Below are positions 13,580 through 20,004 of a DNA stretch of 21,790 nt, in pieces (position 1 is the stretch's first letter; the number at the start of each line of letters is the position of its first letter). The stretch covers positions 1 to 21,790 of the forward strand of contig CAJUHG010000038.1 of assembly GCA_910586005.1 (NCBI GenBank). The letters are read 5' to 3'. The position numbers were made by a program, and so were the translations under genes. A model generated the notes under the pieces. The model was not told the DNA's origin. It did no database searches and was given only the letters and a program-made list of their open reading frames with translations. The stretch is from an uncultured Lachnospiraceae bacterium (GTDB lineage Bacteria > Bacillota > Clostridia > Lachnospirales > Lachnospiraceae).

Positions 13580-14341
13580 ATGTTTACAAAAAGAATTATT
13601 CCCTGTCTAGATGTACATAATGGACGTGTAGTAAAAGGTATAAATTTTGTAAATCTTAAAGATGCTGGAGATCCAGTAGCAGTAGCAGCAGCTTATGATA
13701 AAGCAGGAGCCGATGAAGTAGTGTTTCTTGATATTACTGCATCTTCAGATGCTAGAAATACGGTAGTAGATATGGTACGTAAGGTAGCAGAAACAGTATT
13801 TATTCCCTTTACTGTGGGAGGAGGTATCCGCACAGTAGAAGATTTTAAAGTTTTACTACGAGAAGGTGCAGATAAGATTTCTATTAATTCTTCTGCCATC
13901 AATACTCCTACATTGATTTGTGATGCAGCTGATAAATTTGGCAGTCAATGTGTGGTAGTGGCTATAGATGCTAAAAAGAGAGAAGATGGCAGTGGATGGA
14001 ATGTATATAAAAATGGTGGTAGAATTGATACTGGATTAGATGCAGTAGAATGGGCAATTCAGGCAGACAAATTAGGTGCTGGAGAGATTCTTCTTACCAG
14101 TATGGATTGTGATGGAACTAAGGCAGGATATGATTTAGCATTGACTAGAGCTATATCGAACAACGTTTCTATACCAGTAATTGCATCTGGTGGTGCAGGG
14201 ACAAAAGAACATTTTTATAAGGCTTTGAGTGAAGGTGGTGCAGATGCAGCATTAGCAGCTTCTCTGTTTCATTATAAAGAGTTAGAAATTATAGAGTTAA
14301 AGAAATTTTTATCAAAAGAAGGGGTATCAGTTAGACTATAA
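13580..14341 (+). CDS. hisF: Imidazole glycerol phosphate synthase, cyclase subunit
   Basis: The 253-residue (beta/alpha)8 barrel uses ammonia channelled from HisH to convert PRFAR into IGP and AICAR. The catalytic aspartates are D11 in IPCLDVHNGRVVKG and D130 in VVAIDAK. The flexible loop reads KGINFVNLKDAGDPV, and the phosphate sites are seen in FTVGGGIRT and ASGGAG, with TSMDCDGTKAGYD near the end. These are the canonical HisF sequences rather than those of the HisF-like proteins of surface-glycan clusters. The ribosome binding site GGGGAGG lies within the end of hisH. No further his gene follows, so the rest of the pathway must be encoded elsewhere, if present. Confidence 0.97.
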   Translation: MFTKRIIPCLDVHNGRVVKGINFVNLKDAGDPVAVAAAYDKAGADEVVFLDITASSDARNTVVDMVRKVAETVFIPFTVGGGIRTVEDFKVLLREGADKISINSSAINTPTLICDAADKFGSQCVVVAIDAKKREDGSGWNVYKNGGRIDTGLDAVEWAIQADKLGAGEILLTSMDCDGTKAGYDLALTRAISNNVSIPVIASGGAGTKEHFYKALSEGGADAALAASLFHYKELEIIELKKFLSKEGVSVRL

Positions 14342-14389
14342 CAGATATACTTCCATAGCAAGAATATAAAAAGTATTGTTGATTAAATT

Positions 14390-14471
14390 GGGACTGTCGT
14401 ATAAAAGATACAAGATACAAGATTTGCTAAATTAGGATATTTTGTATTAAAGTTCTTAATACGGCAGCCTC
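14390..14471 (+). terminator. Long imperfect hairpin after hisF, probable terminator
   Basis: GGGACTGTCGTAT (14390-14402) pairs with ATACGGCAGCCTC (14459-14471) with one mismatch and two G-U pairs. Inside it, ATACAA (within AGATACAAGATACAAGAT) can pair with TTGTAT, so the whole 82 bases can form an extended hairpin. A short T-rich stretch (TTATT) follows. It is the only terminator candidate between hisF and ung. Confidence 0.45.
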
Positions 14472-14474
14472 TTA

Positions 14475-14490
14475 TTCATAACAATAAAAA
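14475..14490. repeat. Copy of the TTCATAACAATAAAAA motif
   Basis: These 16 bases are identical to 830-845 before the aminopeptidase gene. Here the complementary T-rich right arm is missing, so it appears to be a partial copy. The rest of the gap up to ung shows no gene. Confidence 0.4.
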
Positions 14491-14608
14491 GTTTAGAAAA
14501 ATTCAAAGTAATAATTTTGTGAAATGTAAATGCTCCATAAGAGTGAGACAAATGAATAGTTTTATAATTTACTTTATGATAAAAATTACGAGAGAGGAGA
14601 ACATGAAT

Positions 14609-15286
14609 ATGGCAATGTTAGAACATGAGTGGGCAGAAGCAGTTGGTGAGGAGTTTAAAAAACCTTATTATGCAAAACTTTATGAATTTGTAAAGGAGGA
14701 ATATAATACAAAATTAATTTTTCCTCCAGCAGATGATATTTTCAATGCATTACATTTAACACCATTAAATCAGGTAAAAGTTTTAATATTAGGACAAGAC
14801 CCTTATCACAATGATGGACAAGCGCATGGACTTTGCTTTTCTGTGAAACCAGATGTAGATATTCCACCTTCCTTAGAAAATATTTATAAGGAATTAAAAG
14901 AAGATTTAGGCTGTGAGATTCCAGATAATGGTTATCTAGTAAAATGGGCAAAACAGGGAGTTTTGATGTTAAATACGGTTCTTACCGTTCGGGCACATCA
15001 GCCCAATTCTCATCGTGGACAAGGGTGGGAACAATTTACAGATGCAATTATTTCTGCAGTGAATGCACAAGACAGACCCATTGTATATATGTTATGGGGA
15101 AAACCAGCACAAAGTAAAATTCCTATGTTGAAAAATCCAAAACATTTGATTTTAAAAGCACCTCATCCAAGCCCATTGTCTGCTTTTAGAGGATTCTTTG
15201 GATGTAAACACTTTAGTCAGGCAAATGAATTTTTGAAGGCAAATGGGGTAGAACCCATTGATTGGCAGATAGAAAATATACACTAA
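14609..15286 (+). CDS. ung: Uracil-DNA glycosylase, family 1
   Basis: The product (about 225 residues) removes uracil from DNA to start base excision repair. The active-site motif GQDPYHNDGQAHGLCFSV places the catalytic Asp at D64. The Leu-loop motif HPSPLSAFRGFFGCKHFS supplies the catalytic His (about H186) and the minor-groove intercalation loop. LMLNTVLTVRAHQPNSH and VYMLWGKPAQSK are also typical. The frame can be read from an upstream GTG at 14519, but that would add unrelated residues. GAGGAG at 14594-14599 lies 9 bases before ATG 14609 and only 3 before ATG 14603, so 14609 is preferred and 14603 is the alternative. The gene stands alone between terminator-like hairpins. Confidence 0.95.
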   Translation: MAMLEHEWAEAVGEEFKKPYYAKLYEFVKEEYNTKLIFPPADDIFNALHLTPLNQVKVLILGQDPYHNDGQAHGLCFSVKPDVDIPPSLENIYKELKEDLGCEIPDNGYLVKWAKQGVLMLNTVLTVRAHQPNSHRGQGWEQFTDAIISAVNAQDRPIVYMLWGKPAQSKIPMLKNPKHLILKAPHPSPLSAFRGFFGCKHFSQANEFLKANGVEPIDWQIENIH

Positions 15287-15295
15287 AGAAGATTT

Positions 15296-15340
15296 GACTC
15301 CCACCAAGATAATTTTTTACACTTTACTACTGTGGGAGTC
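15296..15340 (+). terminator. Probable terminator after ung
   Basis: GACTCCCAC (15296-15304) and GTGGGAGTC (15332-15340) are perfect reverse complements with a 27-base A/T-rich loop, starting 10 bases after the ung stop. The T tail is short (TTATT). The CTCCCAC/GTGGGAG core is also used in the terminator at 18159-18183. Confidence 0.55.
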
Positions 15341-15360
15341 TTATTGAGCGAAAAATAAGA

Positions 15361-15391
15361 AATAGAAAGTTTGCGAAGCACACTTTCTATT
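15361..15391. repeat. 10-bp inverted repeat with TGC-GAA-GCA loop
   Basis: AATAGAAAGT (15361-15370) and ACTTTCTATT (15382-15391) pair perfectly, and the loop can form its own TGC/GCA mini-stem. The flank TATTGTTATAA continues on the right. It lies 41 bases before the pcrA start and could be a bidirectional terminator or part of the pcrA leader. It resembles the hairpin at 835-871 in plan and flank. Confidence 0.5.
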
Positions 15392-15432
15392 GTTATAAAT
15401 TAAAATTAGAAAAATTTATAAGAGGAAAAGAT

Positions 15433-17688
15433 ATGAGTATATATGACAATTTAAATTCCATGCAGCAGGAAGCAGTATTTCATACAGAAGGCCCTCTATT
15501 GATTTTGGCAGGTGCAGGTTCAGGAAAAACTAGAGTGTTGACCCATCGAGCAGTTTATTTGATTGAAGAAAAGGGAGTGAATCCCTATCATATTATGGCT
15601 ATTACTTTTACCAATAAGGCAGCAGGAGAAATGAGAGAGCGTATTGACAAATTGGTAAATTTTGGCTCAGAAAGTGTTTGGGTATCCACGTTCCACTCAA
15701 CTTGTGTGAGAATTTTAAGGCGCCATATTGACCGATTGAAATTGGGGTATGATAACCATTTTACAATTTATGATACAGATGACCAGAAAATCTTAATGAA
15801 AGATATCTGTAAAAGAATGGAAATAGATACCAAGATTTATAAAGAGAAGAGTTTTTTAGGAGTAATTTCTAAGGAAAAGGATGAATTAATTTCTCCAGAA
15901 GAGTTTGCGTTGCGTGCAGTTGGTAATTTTGGAATGGAAAAACAGGCGGCTGTTTACAAAGAATATCAGGAAACACTCCGCAAAAATAATGCATTGGATT
16001 TTGATGATTTAATTGTAAAAACAGTAGAATTATTGAAAAAGGATGCAGAGGTTTTAAATTATTATCAGGAACGTTTTAGATACATAATGGTGGATGAATA
16101 TCAAGATACTAATACAGCTCAGTTTCAGTTAATTAAATTACTAGCAGAAAAGTATAGAAATTTATGTGTGGTAGGAGATGACGACCAGTCCATTTATAAA
16201 TTTCGGGGAGCTAATATAAAAAATATTTTAAATTTTGAAAAAATATTTCCTGATGCAAAAGTAATTAAATTAGAACAAAATTATCGTTCTACACAAAATA
16301 TTTTAAATGCAGCGAATGGTGTAATTGCCAATAATGTAGGAAGAAAGTCTAAAGAACTCTGGACAGCAAACGAACAAGGAGAAAAAATTGATTTTAGACA
16401 ATTTGAAACAGCTTATGAAGAGGCAGAATATGTTATAAAAAGTATTCAAAAAAGGGTACAAGAAGAGAAATGTAACTATGGTGACTGTGCAATTCTTTAT
16501 CGTACGAATGCGCAATCTCGTTTATTTGAAGAAAAATTTATTGTTTCTGGTATTCCATATAAAGTGATAGGTGGTATTAACTTTTATGCCAGAAAGGAAA
16601 TTAAAGATTTACTTGCCTACTTAAAAACAATAGATAATGGAAGTGATGATTTAGCTGTGCGCCGAATTATCAATGTTCCCAAACGTGGAATTGGAGCTAC
16701 TACATTAGGGCGTGTACAAAATTATGCAGATAATATGGGTTTAAGTTTTTATAATGCTTTAAAAGTAGCAGATGACATTTCTACACTTGGAAAAGGTGGA
16801 ATGAAAATTAAACCTTTTGTAAATTTTATTCAGACCATGCGCAGCAAGGTGGCATATTTAGGGGTTTCTCGTTTATTACTAGAAATTATAGAACAGACTG
16901 GATATATGGAGGAATTAGAAGCAGAAGATTCTGAGGAAGCACAAGCGCGTATAGAAAATGTCAATGAATTAATTAGCAAAGCTGTTGCTTATGAGGAAGA
17001 AGAGGAATTTCCTACTTTAAGTGGATTTTTAGAAGAAGTAGCATTAGTTGCAGATATTGATAGTTTGCAGGAAGGGAGCGACTATGTAGTTTTAATGACT
17101 TTGCATAGTGCCAAAGGATTAGAATTTCCAGAAGTATATTTAGCTGGTATGGAAGATGGTATTTTTCCAAGTTATATGACAATTTCTTCTGAGGATGTTT
17201 CTGAAATAGAAGAAGAACGAAGGTTATGTTATGTGGGAATTACTCGAGCTATGAAGGATTTGACAATTACTTGTGCAAGACAACGTATGATTCGAGGAGA
17301 AACGCAATATAATAAAGTGTCTCGTTTTGTAAAGGAAATTCCAAGAAATTTGTTAGGCAGTTCCACAAAAGCACAGACAATGACAAAAATATTGATGGAT
17401 GGTTCTACAAAATCTTTCCGTCAAACAAATTCAAAAGTAAACCCTATTTTTACTACTAGAAACACATATCAATCCAAATCTTATCAAAGTGCACCGTTTG
17501 CTAGTAATAGTACGAGTAAAATTTCATTGGAATATAATAAGGGAGACAGAGTGAAGCACATGAAATTTGGAGAAGGTATTGTGGTACAAATTGCAGAAGG
17601 AGGAAGAGATTATGAAGTGACAGTAGACTTTGATAAGGTTGGAAGGAAAAAGATGTTTGCTTCTTTTGCAAAACTAAAAAAAGTATAA
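15433..17688 (+). CDS. pcrA: ATP-dependent DNA helicase PcrA/UvrD
   Basis: The 751-residue product is a superfamily 1A 3'-5' helicase used in nucleotide excision repair, replication restart and removal of RecA or RNA polymerase from DNA. Motifs in order: Q-motif LNSMQQEAV, Walker A AGAGSGKT (26-33), motif Ia ITFTNKAAGEMRER, motif II VDEYQDTN with D221/E222, motif III GDDDQSIYKFRGA, motif IV LEQNYRST, motif V LMTLHSAKGLEFPEV, and motif VI VGITRAMKDL. The C-terminal DRVKHMKFGEGIVV segment is the Tudor-like domain of PcrA that binds RNA polymerase. This and the length place it with PcrA rather than Rep. The start ATG 15433 follows AGAGGAAAAG. The gene is probably monocistronic. Confidence 0.96.
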   Translation: MSIYDNLNSMQQEAVFHTEGPLLILAGAGSGKTRVLTHRAVYLIEEKGVNPYHIMAITFTNKAAGEMRERIDKLVNFGSESVWVSTFHSTCVRILRRHIDRLKLGYDNHFTIYDTDDQKILMKDICKRMEIDTKIYKEKSFLGVISKEKDELISPEEFALRAVGNFGMEKQAAVYKEYQETLRKNNALDFDDLIVKTVELLKKDAEVLNYYQERFRYIMVDEYQDTNTAQFQLIKLLAEKYRNLCVVGDDDQSIYKFRGANIKNILNFEKIFPDAKVIKLEQNYRSTQNILNAANGVIANNVGRKSKELWTANEQGEKIDFRQFETAYEEAEYVIKSIQKRVQEEKCNYGDCAILYRTNAQSRLFEEKFIVSGIPYKVIGGINFYARKEIKDLLAYLKTIDNGSDDLAVRRIINVPKRGIGATTLGRVQNYADNMGLSFYNALKVADDISTLGKGGMKIKPFVNFIQTMRSKVAYLGVSRLLLEIIEQTGYMEELEAEDSEEAQARIENVNELISKAVAYEEEEEFPTLSGFLEEVALVADIDSLQEGSDYVVLMTLHSAKGLEFPEVYLAGMEDGIFPSYMTISSEDVSEIEEERRLCYVGITRAMKDLTITCARQRMIRGETQYNKVSRFVKEIPRNLLGSSTKAQTMTKILMDGSTKSFRQTNSKVNPIFTTRNTYQSKSYQSAPFASNSTSKISLEYNKGDRVKHMKFGEGIVVQIAEGGRDYEVTVDFDKVGRKKMFASFAKLKKV

Positions 17689-17725
17689 ATTTTCAAAAAA
17701 CTGGGTATGCTAATCTGTAAAGATG

Positions 17726-17734
17726 TGTTATACT
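17726..17734 (+). promoter_or_regulatory. Possible extended -10 promoter before the small membrane protein gene
   Basis: TG-T-TATACT is a good extended -10 element, but no recognisable -35 lies 16-18 bases upstream. Transcription would start near 17741. Confidence 0.35.
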
Positions 17735-17747
17735 GATAATAACAATC

Positions 17748-17803
17748 GGTTGGAAAATCTAACCAAAGGAGAAGTAACACCTATTTGTGCTGAGAAGCGC
17801 ACA
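17748..17803 (+). other. Two hairpins in the leader of the small membrane protein gene
   Basis: GGTTGGA (17748-17754) pairs with TCTAACC (17758-17764) around an AAA loop, with one G-U pair. TGTGC (17786-17790) pairs with GCACA (17799-17803) just before the ribosome binding site. An AAAGGAG at about 17765-17771 has no start codon after it. The leader may have regulatory structure, but no known riboswitch is recognised. Confidence 0.35.
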
Positions 17804-17807
17804 GAAT

Positions 17808-17812
17808 GGAGG
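17808..17812 (+). promoter_or_regulatory. Ribosome binding site selecting the ATG at 17818
   Basis: GGAGG lies 5 bases before ATG 17818 and overlaps an in-frame upstream ATG at 17806, which lacks a site of its own. This favours the downstream start and removes four residues. Confidence 0.7.
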
Positions 17813-17817
17813 AAATC

Positions 17818-18072
17818 ATGAGCAGAGAAAAGATTGATGAATTATTAAGTTCAGTAAAATTGAATGAATTGTTACACAGACAAGAAGAGGAAAGAAATAA
17901 ATCAAAGCTACTTTGGATTTGTGCAATTGCGGGAGCAGTTGTAGCAGTTGCAGCTATTGCATATGGTATTTATCGTTTCTTTACTCCAGACTATTTAGAA
18001 GATTTTGAAGATGACTTTGAGGAAGATTTTGAAGACGATTTCTTTGATGATGAGGATGAATCTGAAGAATAG
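17818..18072 (+). CDS. Small single-pass membrane protein with acidic C-terminus
   Basis: The 84-residue product has a charged helical N-terminus (MSREKIDELLSSVKLNELL), one strong membrane segment (about residues 31-53, LLWICAIAGAVVAVAAIAYGIY), and a tail made of DFEDDF-like repeats ending EDESEE. I do not recognise a named family. The lack of a cleavable signal and the charges around the membrane segment do not settle topology. It resembles small conserved proteins of unknown function in gut Clostridia, but that is from memory. It stands between pcrA and rlmD with its own leader and a terminator, so it is likely its own transcription unit. The coding signal is convincing because of the well-placed GGAGG and the clear domain pattern. 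Confidence 0.8.
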   Translation: MSREKIDELLSSVKLNELLHRQEEERNKSKLLWICAIAGAVVAVAAIAYGIYRFFTPDYLEDFEDDFEEDFEDDFFDDEDESEE

Positions 18073-18116
18073 AAATTATGTGAGTTTTAAATTTGTCAAT
18101 AAAGCAATTTTGTATT

Positions 18117-18148
18117 CAATAGTAAGGATAAAAGTATCCTTACTATTG
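18117..18148. repeat. Perfect 14-bp inverted repeat after the small membrane protein gene
   Basis: CAATAGTAAGGATA (18117-18130) and TATCCTTACTATTG (18135-18148) are exact reverse complements around AAAG. There is no T tail on the plus strand, so it may stabilise the 3' end or bind a protein. A standard terminator follows 11 bases later. Confidence 0.6.
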
Positions 18149-18158
18149 AGGGCGTTAA

Positions 18159-18192
18159 AGCTCCCACAGGTAATGTGGGAGCTGTTTTCATA
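18159..18192 (+). terminator. Rho-independent terminator
   Basis: AGCTCCCACA (18159-18168), loop GGTAA and TGTGGGAGCT (18174-18183) form a perfect 10-bp G+C-rich stem followed by GTTTTCAT. It is preceded by AAA and is the clearest terminator in the window. Confidence 0.75.
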
Positions 18193-18255
18193 TTATAGGA
18201 AGGTAATGTTACTATGAAATTAAGATTAAAATATATGTCTTTCCCATAATAGAAA

Positions 18256-18293
18256 AATAATGCCCACGTGTATAAGAGGTATTATTTGCCCAC
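18256..18293 (+). other. Hairpin with TGCCCAC direct repeat before rlmD
   Basis: AATAATGCC (18256-18264) pairs with GGTATTATT (18278-18286) with one G-U pair, and TGCCCAC occurs at 18261-18267 and again at 18287-18293. It lies 26 bases before the rlmD start. A role as operator or leader structure is possible. Confidence 0.4.
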
Positions 18294-18319
18294 TTTGTTT
18301 GATAGGAAAGGATTAAATT

Positions 18320-19738
18320 ATGAAAAAAGGACAAGTTTGTGTTGGTATTGTAGAAAAAGTACTTTTTCCAAATAAAGGTATTGTAAAGATAGAAGAAGGG
18401 AAAACAGTTGTAGTAAAAAATGTAATCCCAGGTCAAAAAATTTCTTTTTCCATTAATAAAATTAGAAAAGGAAAAGGGGAGGGAAGATTACTAGAGATTT
18501 TGGAAAAATCACCGTTGGAACTTGAAAATATTCCTTGTGAACATTTTGGAATTTGTGGTGGTTGTACTTTTTTAAATTTGGATTATAAGAAACAACTAGA
18601 ATTAAAAAAAGAACAAATAAAAGAATTGTTATCACCTGTCTTAGAACCTTATAAGGAGCAATGGGAATTAGAAACATTTGAAGATATTTTTGAAAGAATG
18701 AAAGAAAGTCCTCGTTCCTTGGCTTATAGAAATAAAATGGAATTTTCTTTCGGGGACAGTTATAAAGAGGGTCCTCTTTCTCTTGGAATGCACAAACGAG
18801 GTAGCTTTCATGATATTATAACCGTTTCAGGTTGTAAAATTGTGGACCAAGATTATTCTGATATTTTAGAGAGTGTGCTAACTTATTTTCAAAAGCAAGG
18901 AACTCCATACTATCATAAAATGCAGCATATAGGATATCTTAGACATTTATTAGTAAGAAAAGCAGTGAGAACGAGAGAGATTCTTGTGGATTTAGTAACA
19001 ACTACTCAAATTTCAGGAGAAGCAGAAGATACTCTTTTAAAAGGATTTCAGGAAATATTATTGCAACTTAAGTTAGAAGGAAAGATTGTGGGTATTTTAA
19101 ATACTCATAATGATAGTTTAGCAGATGCAGTGATCAATCAGGGTACAAAACTATTATATGGACAAGAATATTTTTATGAAGAACTATTAGGACTGCGTTT
19201 TCAGATTTCTCCTTTTTCGTTCTTTCAGACAAATTCTTTAGGAGCAGAAGTATTGTATGAAACGGTAAGAGAGTATATAGCAGATTCAGGAAATGGAAAA
19301 ATAGTGTATGACCTTTATAGTGGAACAGGGACTATTGCCCAGCTTTTAGCATGTGTGGCAAAAAAAGTAATTGGTGTGGAAATTGTGGAAGAGGCTGTGA
19401 AAGCAGCCAAAGAAAATGCATTTTTAAATGGATTGCATAATTGTGAATTTTTGGCAGGAGATGTACTACAAGTTTTAACTACTATTGCAGAAAAACCAGA
19501 TTTTATTGTTTTAGATCCACCACGAGATGGCATTCATCCCAAGGCATTAGAACAAATTATATGTTATAATGTAGAAAAAATGGTATATATTTCTTGTAAG
19601 CCGACGAGTTTAGTAAGAGATTTAGAAGTGCTATTGGCAAGAGGATATGTGATAGAACGGATGTGTTGTGTAGATATGTTTCCAGCAACAGCGAATGTTG
19701 AGACATGTGTCCTTTTGAGAAAAAATAGTAACATATAA
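18320..19738 (+). CDS. rlmD: 23S rRNA (uracil-C5)-methyltransferase, RlmD/RumA type
   Basis: The 472-residue product belongs to the TrmA/RumA family that methylates C5 of uridine in 23S rRNA, using SAM. An N-terminal TRAM domain (about 1-60) is followed by the [4Fe-4S] cysteines C73, C79 and C82 in PCEHFGICGGC and a fourth, C172, in SGCKI. The SAM-binding motif is VYDLYSGTGTIAQLL, followed by VIGVEIVEEAV and VLDPPRDGIHP. The catalytic nucleophile is C426 in VYISCKPTSL. In Bacillus one enzyme of this family (RlmCD) modifies two sites, so the exact target here, U1939 or both U747 and U1939, is not settled by sequence. The start ATG 18320 follows AGGAAAGG. Confidence 0.93.
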   Translation: MKKGQVCVGIVEKVLFPNKGIVKIEEGKTVVVKNVIPGQKISFSINKIRKGKGEGRLLEILEKSPLELENIPCEHFGICGGCTFLNLDYKKQLELKKEQIKELLSPVLEPYKEQWELETFEDIFERMKESPRSLAYRNKMEFSFGDSYKEGPLSLGMHKRGSFHDIITVSGCKIVDQDYSDILESVLTYFQKQGTPYYHKMQHIGYLRHLLVRKAVRTREILVDLVTTTQISGEAEDTLLKGFQEILLQLKLEGKIVGILNTHNDSLADAVINQGTKLLYGQEYFYEELLGLRFQISPFSFFQTNSLGAEVLYETVREYIADSGNGKIVYDLYSGTGTIAQLLACVAKKVIGVEIVEEAVKAAKENAFLNGLHNCEFLAGDVLQVLTTIAEKPDFIVLDPPRDGIHPKALEQIICYNVEKMVYISCKPTSLVRDLEVLLARGYVIERMCCVDMFPATANVETCVLLRKNSNI

Positions 19739-20004
19739 GATATATACATACAGTGATTCAACTTTACTGTTTAATGAGCTTTTTTTAGTTACAAAGTAGA
19801 TAACAGAAACATAAGATATATCTCAGAATGATATTTGTGTATATCAGCCAACTGAATGAATGAGAGAAAGAAAATAGGGATATAATGTAATTTATTTTTC
19901 AGAGCTGCTATACCTATTGACAAAACAGAAGAATCACAATATATTTAAAGAAATAGTATTATTAACTAAAAATTATTCAAAAGTAAAGTGAGGAGGTTAC
20001 AAAA
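19739..20004 (+). other. A/T-rich intergenic region before the surface-protein gene
   Basis: No gene is seen. A weak ACAGTGA/TTTACTGT hairpin at 19750-19770, with a run of seven T at 19780-19786, may terminate rlmD. GATATA and TATATC near 19815-19845 form another loose inverted repeat. The promoter of the next gene is in the last third. Confidence 0.35.
19917..19945 (+). promoter_or_regulatory. Sigma-A type promoter for the surface-protein gene
   Basis: TTGACA (19917-19922, consensus) and TATATT (19940-19945) are separated by exactly 17 bases. The expected start is near 19952, leaving a leader of about 50 bases with AGGAGG at 19991-19996. Confidence 0.7.

Noticed and set aside
12962..14341. 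HisH/HisF as glycan-modifying paralogues (amidotransferase pair of surface sugar clusters)
   Set aside because: The loop KGINFVNLKDAGDPV and PHIGWN are those of true histidine enzymes, and no glycan genes are nearby.
14519..14602. GTG 14519 as the start of ung
   Set aside because: It lacks a ribosome binding site and would add residues not found in the family. GAGGAG just before 14603-14609 fits the internal ATG.
17786..17803. CTGAGA in a hairpin, suggesting a TPP riboswitch
   Set aside because: Only this short piece matches. The other conserved stems and the second ligand-binding segment are absent, and the downstream gene is not a thiamine gene.
18005..18217. Plus-strand open frame overlapping the small membrane protein gene
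   Set aside because: It is out of frame with the acidic repeats, has no ribosome binding site and runs through the terminator hairpin.
18214..18249. An 11-codon open frame (MKLRLKYMSFP) as a leader peptide for rlmD
   Set aside because: It has an AGGAAGG 10 bases upstream, but no run of regulatory codons, and chance is likely in such A/T-rich DNA.
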